From Speluncibacter jeojiensis (GTDB lineage: Bacteria; Actinomycetota; Actinomycetes; Mycobacteriales; Mycobacteriaceae), in assembly GCF_029589495.1 (NCBI RefSeq), contig NZ_JAAIVF010000005.1, positions 248,001 to 312,000 of the forward strand: DNA of 64,000 nucleotides, written 5' to 3'. This document shows, piece by piece, positions 23,870 to 34,479 of this stretch. Positions within the stretch are counted from its first letter, which is position 1. Each line of letters begins with the position of its first letter. The translations under genes were made by a program, and so were the position numbers. The notes under the pieces were generated by a model. That model saw only the letters and a program-made list of their open reading frames with translations, had not been told where the DNA came from and did not search any database.

Positions 23870-25827
23870 GCGAGCGCTACCCGCGACTGTTCAGTTCGTT
23901 TCGGCTGGGGCCGGTGACCCTGCGCAACCGGGTGGTCTTCGCCGCCCACCTGACCAACTACGCGCGCGGCGGTCTGCCGACCGAGCAGCACGTCGCCTAC
24001 TACCAGGCGCGGGCCGCGGGCGGGGCCGGGCTGATCATCACCGAAGAGCAGTGCACCCACCCGACCGACTGGCCGTACGAGAAGATGATCCAGGGCTACC
24101 GGCCCGAGGTCGTCGACGGATACCGGCGTATCACCGGCGCCGTGCACGCGCACGGGGCGACGGTCCTGGCGCAGGTCAACCACAACGGCGGTCAGGGCAC
24201 CGGGATGTACTCGCGGCGCCCGCTGTGGGCACCGAGCGCCGTGCCCGATCCGCTGTTCCGCGAGGTACCCAAGGCCGTCGAACGTCACGAGATCGCCGAG
24301 ATCGTCGACGGGTATGCGACGGTTGCGCGGCATTGCGTCGCAGGTGGATTCGACGGAGTGGAGCTGCAGTGCTCGCATTCGTCGCTGATGCGCGGGTTCC
24401 TGGCGCGTGGCACCAACCGTCGCACCGACGAGTACGGCGGAGACCTCGAGGGCCGGGCCCGGCTGCTGCTCGAGGTACTCGGCGCGATGCGCGCCGAGCT
24501 CGGTCCCGACCGGATCCTCGGCGTCCGGCTCAGCGGCGACGAGCGTATCGACGGCGGGATCGTGCTCGACGAGGCGACGGCGACGGCCCGGCTGATCGAG
24601 GCGTCGGGCCACGTCGACTACCTGAACACCTCGATCGGCATGGCGACCGCCAGCCTGCACCTGATCGAGGCGTCGATGGCGGTGCCGAAGGGCTACGCGC
24701 TCTACATCCCCTCGGCGATCCGGGACGCGGTCGATCTGCCGGTGGTCGGCATCGGGCGGTTCAAGGACGCGGAGCAGGCGGAGCAGGCGCTGGCCGAGGG
24801 GCACTGCGATCTGGTCGGGGTGGTGCGCGGGCAGATCGCCGACCCCGACTTCGTGGCCAAGGCGCGCGCGGATGAGGTGTCCTCGGTCCGAAACTGCTTG
24901 TCCTGCAATCAGGAATGCGTCGGAAGGATGGGATTGAACCGCTGGCTCGGGTGCCTGGTGAACCCGCGGGCCGGGCGCGAGTCGGTTGTGCTGCCGGATC
25001 CGACCCGGCGGGTGAAAGACGTGTGGGTGATCGGCGGGGGACCCGCCGGGCTGCAGGCCGCCGCGACCGCCGCCGAACGCGGCCACCGGGTGACCCTGTA
25101 CGAGCGCGACCGCGTCCTCGGCGGCCAGGTGCGAGCCGCCGCCCGCGCCCCGTACCGCGGCGAGTTCGCCGAGCTGACCCGCAATCTCGAATCCGAGTGC
25201 CGCCGAAGGGGAGTCGTCATCGAACTGGGCGTCGACGTCACCGCGGAGATGGTCGAGTCCGGGGGTGCGGAGTCGGTGATCGTCGCGACCGGCGCGCGGC
25301 CGCGCCGGCCGCAGTGGGCCGGCGTGAGCGAGCGGGTCGTCGACGTCCGCGACGTGCTCGAGGACCGGTGCGCACCGACCGGCCGCGTGCTGGTCGTCGA
25401 CGAGTTGGGTTTCCACCAGGCCACCTCGGTCGCCGAGTGGCTGGCGGACCGCGGCGCGGCGGTCACGGTGTGCACCGGCGCCATGACGGTCGGGCAGGAC
25501 CTCGGCATCACCTTGGACATGGAGGGCTGGCAGATGCGGGCACACGAGAAGGGCATCGAGCAGGTGACCGACGTGGTGCCGGTCGGGGTCGGGCAATGCG
25601 GCGGCGAGGGGCAACTGACGGTGGAACTGCTGCATCACCCGACCGGCGGTCGCGAGACCTGCGTCGTGGACTGGGTCGTGGGCGCGACCCATCAGGACCC
25701 TGTCGACGAATTGTGGATGCAGCTGCGCGGCAGCGACATCGAGGTGCACCGCATCGGCGATGCGCTCACCCCGCGCCGCGCGCACGCCGCGGTGATCGAA
25801 GGCCACCGCGCGGCGGTGGCGCTGTGA
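23866..25827 (+). CDS. mycofactocin system FadH/OYE family oxidoreductase 2
   Basis: A 653-residue paralogue of the preceding enzyme. It has an OYE barrel with LRNRVVFAAHLTNYA near the start, the FMN-site QVNHNGGQG, the catalytic-type segment LQCSHSSLMRGFLARGTNRRTDEYGGD, the Fe-S ligands CLSCNQEC...GC (about residues 344-360), and a C-terminal FAD/NAD domain starting VWVIGGGPAGLQAAATAAERGH. All core residues appear intact, so it is probably an active NAD(P)H-dependent enoate reductase or a redox partner of mycofactocin. ATG 23866 overlaps the previous stop (ATGA), and its own stop overlaps the mftE GTG, so the three are tightly coupled. Confidence 0.9.
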   Translation: MSERYPRLFSSFRLGPVTLRNRVVFAAHLTNYARGGLPTEQHVAYYQARAAGGAGLIITEEQCTHPTDWPYEKMIQGYRPEVVDGYRRITGAVHAHGATVLAQVNHNGGQGTGMYSRRPLWAPSAVPDPLFREVPKAVERHEIAEIVDGYATVARHCVAGGFDGVELQCSHSSLMRGFLARGTNRRTDEYGGDLEGRARLLLEVLGAMRAELGPDRILGVRLSGDERIDGGIVLDEATATARLIEASGHVDYLNTSIGMATASLHLIEASMAVPKGYALYIPSAIRDAVDLPVVGIGRFKDAEQAEQALAEGHCDLVGVVRGQIADPDFVAKARADEVSSVRNCLSCNQECVGRMGLNRWLGCLVNPRAGRESVVLPDPTRRVKDVWVIGGGPAGLQAAATAAERGHRVTLYERDRVLGGQVRAAARAPYRGEFAELTRNLESECRRRGVVIELGVDVTAEMVESGGAESVIVATGARPRRPQWAGVSERVVDVRDVLEDRCAPTGRVLVVDELGFHQATSVAEWLADRGAAVTVCTGAMTVGQDLGITLDMEGWQMRAHEKGIEQVTDVVPVGVGQCGGEGQLTVELLHHPTGGRETCVVDWVVGATHQDPVDELWMQLRGSDIEVHRIGDALTPRRAHAAVIEGHRAAVAL

Positions 25828-26507
25828 CCGAACCGCTGGGCGTGCAGCGCTGGACAGAGTTGGGGGAGCGGCCGCTGATCGTCGTGCCGGTCGGGTCGCT
25901 CGAACAGCACGGCCCGCACCTGCCACTGGACACCGACACCCGCATCGCCTGCGCGCTGGCCGAGGCGCTGGAAGCCGGCCTGCTCGCCCCGGCCGTCGCC
26001 TACGGATCCAGCGGTGAACACCAGGGATTCGCCGGCACCGTCTCGATCGGCGCGGAGACCCTGTACCTGGTCCTGCTCGAGATGTGCCGCTCCGCCTCGG
26101 ACTGGGCCGGGCGGGTGCTGTTCGTCAACGGCCACGGCGGCAACAACCCCACGCTTGCCGAAGCCGTGCGGCGCCTGCGGTACGAGGGCCGGGACGTCGC
26201 CTGGTGGGCGCCGCGGGTGCCGGGTGGCGACGCGCACGCCGGCCGCACCGAGACCTCGCTGCTGCTGTACCTGGCACCGGAGACCGTGCGGCTCGAGCGT
26301 GCCGAGGCTGGGGACACCCGGCCGATGCGGGAGCTGTGGCCGAGCCTGCGCGAGGGCGGTGTCGCCGCGGTCAGTGCCAACGGCGTGCTCGGTGATCCGG
26401 CCGGGGCCGACACAGCCGAGGGCGCCGCGTTGTTCGCGACCCTGACCGACGATCTGCGCACGTGCCTGGACCGTTGGGCGCCCGACGCGACCGGCATGCT
26501 GCGATGA
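25824..26507 (+). CDS. mftE: mycofactocin peptidase MftE (creatininase family)
   Basis: A 227-residue creatininase-fold peptidase that cleaves the MftC-modified MftA to release the Val-Tyr-derived AHDP. Metal-binding motifs are visible: LIVVPVGSLEQHGPHLPLDTDT (E and H ligands and D), SSGEHQGFAGT, and FVNGHGGNNPTL (His ligand), with DAHAGRTETS later. The GTG at 25824 overlaps the stop of OYE2 by 4 bp, and a much longer in-frame extension upstream is a shadow inside OYE2. The C-terminal end overlaps mftF by 4 bp. Confidence 0.94.
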   Translation: MTEPLGVQRWTELGERPLIVVPVGSLEQHGPHLPLDTDTRIACALAEALEAGLLAPAVAYGSSGEHQGFAGTVSIGAETLYLVLLEMCRSASDWAGRVLFVNGHGGNNPTLAEAVRRLRYEGRDVAWWAPRVPGGDAHAGRTETSLLLYLAPETVRLERAEAGDTRPMRELWPSLREGGVAAVSANGVLGDPAGADTAEGAALFATLTDDLRTCLDRWAPDATGMLR

Positions 26508-27898
26508 GCACCGATGACGCAGGAACGCAGGAGCGGCTGCCCGACGGCTTCACCGTCCGGCTCGACGAGAAGGTGCGCCGCCTCGACGACGGTGCCGCGC
26601 TGCTCGGAGGTTCGCCGACCCGGCTGTTGAGGCTGGCGCCCAAGGCCGTCGACCTGCTCGCGGGCGGAGAGCTGCGCGTGCGCGACGCGGTGACGGCCGG
26701 CCTGGCACGGCGGCTGCTCGACGCCGGCATCGCCCACCCGGTGCCACGGTCGGACGACACCGTAACGGGTTCCGCAGTGACCGTGGTGATCCCGGTCAAG
26801 GACAACCAGGCCGGCGTCGACCGGTTGCTCGCCACGCTCGGCGACCTGCCGGTGATCGTCGTCGACGACGGGTCCGCGGTCCCGGTGCGGGCGCCGGGCG
26901 CGGTGGTGCTCCGCCGGCCCGAGAGTGGCGGTCCGGCGGCGGCACGAAACCTCGGAATGGCGCATGCGACCACTGAGTTCGTGGCGTTCCTGGACTCGGA
27001 CGTGGTGCCTCGGCCCGGCTGGCTGGCTGTGGCGAGCGCGCACTTCGCCGACCCGACCGTGGCGCTGGTGGCGCCGCGCATCGTCGGGATGGGCGACCCG
27101 CGAGGGTGGCTCGCCCGCTACGAGGAGCTGCGGTCGTCGCTGGACCTGGGGCCGCGACCCGGGCCGGTCGAGTCGCGCTCGCGTATCGCGTACGTGCCCA
27201 GCGCGGCCATGCTGGTGCGGCGCGAGATGGTCGGGCAGGTGGCGTTCGACGAGGCGATGACGGTCGCAGAGGACGTCGACCTGTGCTGGCGACTGCGTGA
27301 ACACGGGTGGCGACTGCGCTACGAGCCCGCCGCGCAGGTCGCCCACGAGCATCGAGTCGTCTTCCGTAAGTGGTTCGGGCGCAAGGTCTTTTACGGTCAG
27401 GGCGCGGCGCCGCTGGCCGAGCGGCACCCGGGGAGGGTTCCGCCGATGGTGCTGTCGCCGTGGTCCGCGGGGGCGGCGGCCCTGCTGAGCACCGGTACCC
27501 GCACCGGTGCGGTCGGGGCAGCGGGGGTGTCGACGGCCGCCGGCGTGCGGCTGACCAAGACGTTGCGCGGGCTGCGTCATCCGGCCCGGTCGTCGGCGCG
27601 GCTGATCGCGATGGGCCTGGGTGCGGCGGCATGGCAGTTCGCGGGTGCGGCGTGCCGGCACTACTGGCCTGTCGCGGTGGTCGCCGCCTGCTGCTCGCGG
27701 CGCGCCCGCCGGACGTTGGTCGCGGTCGCGGTCGCCGAGGGCGTCGCGGACTGGGTCACCCACGACGGCCCGGGACGGATGGATCCGGTGCGCTACGTGG
27801 TAGCCAAGCGGCTCGACGACGTCGCCTACGGAACTGGGCTGTGGGTGGGTGTGGTCCGGGCGCGCAGCGCCGCGGCGCTGCGGCCGATCATCGAGTGA
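26504..27898 (+). CDS. mftF: mycofactocin glycosyltransferase MftF
   Basis: A 464-residue family-2 glycosyltransferase that adds beta-1,4-glucose units to pre-mycofactocin. Residues 1-80 form an N-terminal domain (VRLDEKVRRLDDGAALLGGSPTRLLRL). The GT-A core follows: VTVVIPVKDN, VIVVDDGSA, GGPAAARNLGM, the metal-binding FLDSDVVP (DxD), and the acceptor-side AEDVDLCWRLREHGW (ED-x-D). C-terminal hydrophobic segments (WSAGAAALLSTG, WPVAVVAACCS) may touch the membrane. ATG 26504 overlaps the mftE stop (ATGA). It is the last gene of the mft operon; a convergent MFS gene ends 31 bp beyond. Confidence 0.94.
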   Translation: MSTDDAGTQERLPDGFTVRLDEKVRRLDDGAALLGGSPTRLLRLAPKAVDLLAGGELRVRDAVTAGLARRLLDAGIAHPVPRSDDTVTGSAVTVVIPVKDNQAGVDRLLATLGDLPVIVVDDGSAVPVRAPGAVVLRRPESGGPAAARNLGMAHATTEFVAFLDSDVVPRPGWLAVASAHFADPTVALVAPRIVGMGDPRGWLARYEELRSSLDLGPRPGPVESRSRIAYVPSAAMLVRREMVGQVAFDEAMTVAEDVDLCWRLREHGWRLRYEPAAQVAHEHRVVFRKWFGRKVFYGQGAAPLAERHPGRVPPMVLSPWSAGAAALLSTGTRTGAVGAAGVSTAAGVRLTKTLRGLRHPARSSARLIAMGLGAAAWQFAGAACRHYWPVAVVAACCSRRARRTLVAVAVAEGVADWVTHDGPGRMDPVRYVVAKRLDDVAYGTGLWVGVVRARSAAALRPIIE

Positions 27899-27928
27899 GC
27901 ACCGGCCGGACGGGGTGCCTTTCGTGGT

Positions 27929-29404
27929 TCACCGGACACGGACGGACTCGGGCGCAGTGGTGTCTGCGAGATGAGCAACACCGCGCGAGGGGCGAGCGAA
28001 CATGGCTGCGGCCAGGACGCCGATAGCCAGGACTGCGACCGGCAGCAGCAGCGACTGCCCCATGGCGGTGGCGTATCCCGGGGTGTTGTGCGGCGCTCCC
28101 GTCGTCAGGTTCGCAGAGAGTCTGGACTGCATCACGGCACCGACGCCGGCGCTGCCGAGCACTCCGCCGATCTGGCGGGCGGTGTTGTAGACACCCGATC
28201 CGGCTCCCGCCTGGTTGTCCGGCAGGTTGTGGGTCGCGGTCGCGGACAGCGGTGCCCAGATGAACGCGTTCGCCACCCCCAACAGGGCCATCGGCAACAG
28301 GAGTTCCCAGATCGCAAGGCCGGGGCGCATCACCGCCGCGAACCACAGCAACGCGGCCGCGAAGCAGAGGATGCCGAACCCGGCGATGTACCGCGGATGA
28401 GCGTGGTCGACCAGGCGGCCGGCGAACGGCGCGAGGACTGCGGAGAGCACCGCCATGGGCAGGAGGAGCAACGCCGCTCGCGTCGAGGTGAGTCCCTCGA
28501 CCTCCTGCGCGAACAGCATCAGGGGCAGTGTCATGCCGGTGATCGCGAAGCCGGCCGCGACGACCGCGATCGTGGACAGGGAGAAGTTGCGGTCGGCGAA
28601 CAGTGTCAGCGGGACGAGTGGCTCGCCGGTGGTGCGCCACTGGCCCCATACGAACAGGGCGAGCGCGGCGATCCCGCATCCGATCGACGCCCACACGGTC
28701 GAGTTCCAGTGGTACGCCTGTCCCTGCTGGATCCCGAACACCAAGGCGAACATGCCGACTGCGCTCAGCGCGATCCCGACCACGTCGAAGCGGTGCGGCG
28801 TGGTCGGCAACGTCGGGACGAATCGTGACGCCATGGCGAGCGCGGCGATGCCGACGGGGATGTTGATGAAGAAGATGAACTGCCAGCCCAACGCGTCGGT
28901 GAGCAGGCCGCCGACAATCGGGCCGACCAGGAGTGCGACCCCGACAACCGATCCCCACACACCCATCGCGGACCCGCGCTTGTCGGCGGGGAACACCCGG
29001 GTGATCACGGTCATCGTCTGGGGCGTGAGCAAGGCCGCCCCCGCACCCTGCAGCGCCCGCGCCGCGATCAACATCGTGATGCTGCCGGACAGGCCGCAGG
29101 CCACGGAGGCGACGGTGAACACCGCAAGTCCGACCATGTACAGGTTCTTGGGCCCGAACTGGTCGCCGAGCCGGCCGGTGAACAACAGCGGCACCGCGAA
29201 GGCGAGCAGATAGGCGCTCGTCACCCACACTGCGGCGTTCACGTCGGCCCCGAGACCTGCCATCAGTGCCGGCGTCGCCACCGCAACGATCGTGCTGTCG
29301 ACCATGATCATGAAGAAGCCCACGCAGACGGCGGCGAGCGCCGACCAGGGCTTGGTGGTGGGCGGTCGAACAGTAAGGCCCGCTGTGGATTCCGGTGAGT
29401 TCAT
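27929..29404 (-). CDS. DHA2-family MFS transporter
   Basis: A 491-residue 14-helix drug:H+ antiporter-type transporter (EmrB/QacA group). Motif A-like FTGRLGDQFGPKN after helix 2, ALQGAGAALLTPQTMT in helix 4 and motif C-like GPIVGGLL in helix 5 are visible. I chose ATG 29404 because AAGGGGAGA lies just upstream; the longer frame to 29479 lacks this. Its gene is divergent from the aldehyde dehydrogenase at 29652 and convergent with mftF. A role in exporting mycofactocin or an aldehyde/alcohol-related toxin is possible but not shown. Unlike the 8666 transporter it has no extra C-terminal domains. Confidence 0.88.
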   Translation of the reverse strand: MNSPESTAGLTVRPPTTKPWSALAAVCVGFFMIMVDSTIVAVATPALMAGLGADVNAAVWVTSAYLLAFAVPLLFTGRLGDQFGPKNLYMVGLAVFTVASVACGLSGSITMLIAARALQGAGAALLTPQTMTVITRVFPADKRGSAMGVWGSVVGVALLVGPIVGGLLTDALGWQFIFFINIPVGIAALAMASRFVPTLPTTPHRFDVVGIALSAVGMFALVFGIQQGQAYHWNSTVWASIGCGIAALALFVWGQWRTTGEPLVPLTLFADRNFSLSTIAVVAAGFAITGMTLPLMLFAQEVEGLTSTRAALLLLPMAVLSAVLAPFAGRLVDHAHPRYIAGFGILCFAAALLWFAAVMRPGLAIWELLLPMALLGVANAFIWAPLSATATHNLPDNQAGAGSGVYNTARQIGGVLGSAGVGAVMQSRLSANLTTGAPHNTPGYATAMGQSLLLPVAVLAIGVLAAAMFARPSRGVAHLADTTAPESVRVR

Positions 29405-29651
29405 CGCAGACGTCTCCCCTTGTGGAAGGTTGATCGGAGGTTGGGGGACCAGTGTGAACGCACTGTTCTGAGGCCACAAAATCTATGCGCGCGCAACGGC
29501 TTTCCGTCGTTCGGACCCTGCCATCTGGTCGCCGATTCGGTCACCCGTGTGCTGCGCCGACGGACGACGCGCCGCTGCGATCGCTGGTGTTCTGCGTCAC
29601 ACCCGGGTAGACCGGTGAGTGACGACGCAGACCAGCAACGAGGAGCTCGTG

Positions 29652-31175
<1,524 letters not shown>

Positions 31176-31188
31176 TGGACCCGCGCAA

Positions 31189-31725
31189 ATGATGCAGCCT
31201 CCGCGGGACCCGCCGCGCGTGGTCGCGACCGCCGCCGCGATGGACCTGCTGCGGAAGCTGCGAAACGCGAACGGGGCGCTGATGATGCACCAGTCCGGCG
31301 GCTGCTGTGACGGGTCGTCCCCGATGTGCTATCCGGACGGCGAGTTCATCGTCGGCGACCGGGACGTGCTGCTGGGCCTGCTCGACCTCTCCCTGGAGGT
31401 CGGGCAGGTCCGGTCCGCGTTGCCCGCCGGCGACGACGCGGTCGCGGTGTGGATCTCCGGACCGCAGTTCGAGGCGTGGAAGCACACCCAACTGGTACTC
31501 GACGTGGTGCCCGGTCGCGGTTCCGGATTCAGCCTCGAGGCACCCGAGGGGCTGCGGTTCCTCTCCCGCGGAAGAGCATTCGACGGCGCGGAACTGACCG
31601 CGCTGGCCGAGGCGGTGCCGTTGACCGGCGCGGACGTGGATTCCGGTGCGCCGCTGCCGGTTCCGTCCGGGCCGACCGTCGTCGCCGAGGCGGCTGATGC
31701 GTGTCCGGTGCCGCCGGCGAGGTGA
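31189..31725 (+). CDS. DUF779 protein
   Basis: A 178-residue protein of the DUF779 family. Diagnostic is a cysteine-rich turn, MMHQSGGCCDGSSPMCYPDGEF (residues 32-53), followed by GDRDVLLGLLDL and a WKHTQLVLDVVPGRGSGFSLE segment. The first 120 residues cover the known domain; the Pro/Ala-rich tail beyond is extra. DUF779 genes are typically placed right after ExaC-type aldehyde dehydrogenases, as here, which suggests an accessory role, perhaps metal or thiol related. The biochemical function is not established. Confidence 0.87.
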   Translation: MMQPPRDPPRVVATAAAMDLLRKLRNANGALMMHQSGGCCDGSSPMCYPDGEFIVGDRDVLLGLLDLSLEVGQVRSALPAGDDAVAVWISGPQFEAWKHTQLVLDVVPGRGSGFSLEAPEGLRFLSRGRAFDGAELTALAEAVPLTGADVDSGAPLPVPSGPTVVAEAADACPVPPAR

Positions 31726-31752
31726 GGGGGACGGATCAACTCGTCTCTCGCG

Positions 31753-32640
31753 TCAGCACTCGATGGTCCCGACCGATCGGACGGTGTCGGCAAGCGCCCG
31801 GATCGCGTCGTTCTCGGCCTCACTGCGCCAGATCAGTGCATACCGTAGGGCCGGCAGATCGGGCATCGGCAGATAGCGGATGTCCGATGCGGCCCAGTAC
31901 CTGGTAACGAGGCTGGGAAACGGCATGACGATCTCGCCCATGCCGACCGCGGTGATCAGGTCGTCGGAGTGGGTGACGCTGATGAGCCGTTCGACCGGCC
32001 GGCCCCGCCTCGTGGCGAACGGCAGCATGGCGTCTTCCCAGTAGTCCAGGTTTAGTTTGGCGCCTGCGACCGGGAAATCGCCCAGCGTCTCGATCGGCGC
32101 GGAACCCCGTGGGGCCAGCGGGTGATCTTCGGACACCGCGAGGACGCGCGAATCGGTGAGCAACGTCGGGCCCACGGTCAGATCCGGTTCCTCCACGGGC
32201 AGCCAGGCCACGAGGACGTCGAAGTCACCCCGGCGCAGTTGGCCGAAGGGGTCGTCGTAGCGTGCCAGCCGGACCTGGAGCTCCCACCGGGGATGTGCTG
32301 CGCGGAACGCGCGCCAATGGTGATGTAGCTCTTGGACGTTGAAGGGCATCATGCCCACCCGCAGTCTGGCCGTGATTCCGCGCGCTGTCAGGCGCGCGCG
32401 TTCCAACGACTCGTGGAGGCCGCGATAGACCGGCTGCAGATCGGCGTACAGCTGCCGGCCGACCTCGGTGAGGCGGACCACCCGGCTCGTGCGCGCGAAC
32501 AGCGGTGCGCCGATCCGGCGTTCCTGCTTGCGGATCGAGTGACTGACCAGGGCTTGGGAGATGTGCAGCCGTTCGGCCGTGCGACCGAAGTGCAACTCCT
32601 CGGCCAGCGTCAGGAAGATCTCGATCTCCCGTAGCTCCAT
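31753..32640 (-). CDS. LysR family transcriptional regulator
   Basis: A 295-residue LysR-type regulator. The N-terminal helix-turn-helix reads MELREIEIFLTLAEELHFGRTAERLHISQALVSHSIRKQERRIGAPLFARTSR. Residues 90-290 form the periplasmic-binding-protein-like effector domain (LRVGMMPFNVQELHHHW). ATG 32640 sits behind AGGGGA. It is divergent from the AhpD-like gene at 32822. Direct repeats in the 181-bp shared region could be binding sites. The effector is unknown. Confidence 0.88.
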   Translation of the reverse strand: MELREIEIFLTLAEELHFGRTAERLHISQALVSHSIRKQERRIGAPLFARTSRVVRLTEVGRQLYADLQPVYRGLHESLERARLTARGITARLRVGMMPFNVQELHHHWRAFRAAHPRWELQVRLARYDDPFGQLRRGDFDVLVAWLPVEEPDLTVGPTLLTDSRVLAVSEDHPLAPRGSAPIETLGDFPVAGAKLNLDYWEDAMLPFATRRGRPVERLISVTHSDDLITAVGMGEIVMPFPSLVTRYWAASDIRYLPMPDLPALRYALIWRSEAENDAIRALADTVRSVGTIEC

Positions 32641-32752
32641 GGGTCCCCTATCGCTCGGCGGGCATTCGGCCCGCGTCCCGGGAAGCGTAAACCGTTGTTG
32701 CAGTGGTACGTGCGGCTTGTCGATCCGGCGGCGACGCCGGGCCCGGTTCGAT

Positions 32753-32793
32753 CAGTCACGTTGATCGATGATCGCCGAATCAGTCGTTGATCG
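32753..32793. promoter_or_regulatory. direct repeats in the LysR-AhpD divergent region
   Basis: CAGTCACGTTGATCG (32753-32767) and CAGTCGTTGATCG (32781-32793) are near-identical direct repeats, about 28 bp apart, close to the start of the AhpD-like gene. They may bind the divergently encoded LysR regulator or another protein. No classic T-N11-A palindrome stands out beside them. Confidence 0.35.
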
Positions 32794-32821
32794 GGATGAG
32801 GACCGCCGCGAGGCTGAAGAC

Positions 32822-33283
32822 ATGGAAGCACGAATGAAGAACCCCGCCTACGTCCTCTCCGACGCCATGAAGGGCATCGGGAACATCATCAAGGCCGTCA
32901 ACACCGGCGACGTCCCCCACGAGTTCCAGGAGATCGTGGCGCTGCGGATCAGTCAGATCAACGGCTGCTCCGCCTGCGTGCACGCGCACACCCAGAATCT
33001 GCGCAAGACCGGCGTGTCCGAGGACCGTGCCGCGACCGTGGCAGCCTGGCGTGAGGCGCCCTACTTCGACGACGCGGAGCGCGCCGCGCTCGAACTCGCC
33101 GAGGTGGCCACCCGCCTGGCCGACCGTTCCACCGACGCCGTGTCGGACGAGCTGTGGGACCGGGTCACGTCGTACTACGACGAGAAGCAGATCTCCGCGC
33201 TGATCCTGTTGATCGGCCTCACCAACATGTTCAACCGCATGAACGCCACCGTGCGCGAGCCCGCCGGCACCGACTGGAGCTGA
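32822..33283 (+). CDS. carboxymuconolactone decarboxylase/AhpD-like protein
   Basis: A 153-residue alkylhydroperoxidase AhpD-fold protein. The redox CxxC...H active-site segment is INGCSACVHAHTQNLRKTG, as in peroxide-reducing members. The helices that follow (AWREAPYFDDAERAALELAE, LILLIGLTNMFNRMNATV) match the family. It starts at ATG 32822 after AGGCTGAA. The hemerythrin gene begins 3 bp after its stop, so the two form an operon, perhaps for coping with peroxide or oxygen-derived stress. This pairing is suggestive only. Confidence 0.87.
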   Translation: MEARMKNPAYVLSDAMKGIGNIIKAVNTGDVPHEFQEIVALRISQINGCSACVHAHTQNLRKTGVSEDRAATVAAWREAPYFDDAERAALELAEVATRLADRSTDAVSDELWDRVTSYYDEKQISALILLIGLTNMFNRMNATVREPAGTDWS

Positions 33284-33286
33284 ACC

Positions 33287-33928
33287 ATGAGTGACGCCAT
33301 CGATCTGACCGCGATGTATGCGATGCACGACGCGCTGCGCCGCGAACTGACCCACCTGGACCGGATCACCACCAGCTCCGATCTGGACCCGAAGCGGATC
33401 CTCGCGACCTCGGCGGGCTGGCAGTTGTTCAAGCAGGCGTTGCACATCCACCACACCGCCGAGGACGACGCGCTGTGGCCGGCTCTCCGCGACAACCTCG
33501 CCGGGCATGCCCAGGACTCGGCGCTGGTGGAGGCGATGGCAGCCGAACATGCCGCCATCGACCCGCTCATCGCGGCCATCGACGCCGCGACCGTGGACGC
33601 TGCTGCGAATCCCGGACACATCGGCGAACTGGTGGACGCCCTGGTGACCGGTCTGACCGGCCACCTCCGGCACGAGGAGGACGTGGCACTGCCGCTGATC
33701 CAGCGTGAGGTCACCCCCGAGCAGTGGGCCCACTTCGGGCAGACGCACGCCCAGCGCATCGGCCCGGACGCGCCACGACTGCTGCCGTGGTTGCTCGACG
33801 GGGCGGACGAGCGGACCGTCGCGACCATGCTCGCGCCGCTGCCGGAGCCGGCGCGCGAGGCCTACGCGGCCACCTGGGTTCCGGCCTACCGGGCGCTGGA
33901 TCGTTGGGGTGTGGGGGCGGCGGCCTAG
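33287..33928 (+). CDS. hemerythrin HHE domain protein
   Basis: A 213-residue helical protein with hemerythrin-type metal ligands: MHDALRRELTHLDRI (first His), FKQALHIHHTAEDDALWPAL (HHxxE), MAAEHAAIDPLI and LVTGLTGHLRHEEDVALPLI (HxxxE). These form a likely di-iron site that binds O2, NO or peroxide. The C-terminal 60 residues are additional to the minimal domain. ATG 33287 lies 3 bp after the AhpD-like stop. A 12-bp-stem terminator follows the stop. Confidence 0.88.
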   Translation: MSDAIDLTAMYAMHDALRRELTHLDRITTSSDLDPKRILATSAGWQLFKQALHIHHTAEDDALWPALRDNLAGHAQDSALVEAMAAEHAAIDPLIAAIDAATVDAAANPGHIGELVDALVTGLTGHLRHEEDVALPLIQREVTPEQWAHFGQTHAQRIGPDAPRLLPWLLDGADERTVATMLAPLPEPAREAYAATWVPAYRALDRWGVGAAA

Positions 33929-33948
33929 GAGCCGATGAAGAATCCTCT

Positions 33949-33981
33949 GATGGCCCGCGGTGCCAGGCGCCGCGGGCCATC
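33949..33981. terminator. 12-bp bidirectional terminator hairpin
   Basis: GATGGCCCGCGG (33949-33960) and CCGCGGGCCATC (33970-33981) pair perfectly around a 9-nt loop. It lies between the hemerythrin gene (plus) and the carboxymuconolactone decarboxylase gene (minus), both of which end here. Confidence 0.85.
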
Positions 33982-33989
33982 CGAGCGAG

Positions 33990-34415
33990 TCACGCGATGT
34001 TGGAGACCGGGAGTAGTCCGCGGTCCGCGAACACCTTCTTCGCCACCAGCGTCGCGTTGATCGCACGTGGCATTCCGCAGTACACCGCCGAGTGCAGCAG
34101 GGCCTCCGCCACCTCCACCGGCGTCAGGCCCACGTTCAGCGCGGCGTTGATGTGGACCTCCAGCTCGATCTCGCATCCGCCCAGCGCCGCCAGCACGCCG
34201 AGGGTCACCAACTGGCGCTCGCGCGCCACGAGTTCGGGACGGGCGTACATGTCGCCGAAGGCCCACGCGACCACCTGGTGCCCCAACTCCGGCGAGATGT
34301 CGGCCAGCGTATCGACGATCCGTCGGCCGGCCTCGCCGTCGATCCGCCGCAGGACCTCCATTCCGTCGGTGTAGCGGTCGGCGCGGGAGGCGGCGGGGGT
34401 CTGGGTGGTGGTCAT
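33990..34415 (-). CDS. carboxymuconolactone decarboxylase family protein
   Basis: A 141-residue protein close to gamma-carboxymuconolactone decarboxylase proper. It has the MEVLRRIDGEAG start, RPELVARERQLVTLGVLAALGGCEIELEVHINAALNVGLTPVEVAEALLHSAVYCGMPRAINA, and lacks the CxxC of the AhpD type. In that family the enzyme decarboxylates 4-carboxymuconolactone in protocatechuate breakdown, but many paralogues have unknown roles and no pca gene is nearby. A textbook AAGGAG precedes ATG 34415. It is divergent from a LysR gene that probably regulates it. Confidence 0.82.
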   Translation of the reverse strand: MTTTQTPAASRADRYTDGMEVLRRIDGEAGRRIVDTLADISPELGHQVVAWAFGDMYARPELVARERQLVTLGVLAALGGCEIELEVHINAALNVGLTPVEVAEALLHSAVYCGMPRAINATLVAKKVFADRGLLPVSNIA

Positions 34416-34479
34416 GGCGGGCTCCTTCGAGTCGTGGGTTCGGGATGGACCAAGGTTCTCCCGGCGCCGGAGCCGCTAC

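Noticed and set aside
22297-25926. A 1209-residue minus-strand open frame
   Set aside because: It runs opposite the two OYE genes and mftE, which have clear family motifs; it is a GC-driven antisense shadow.
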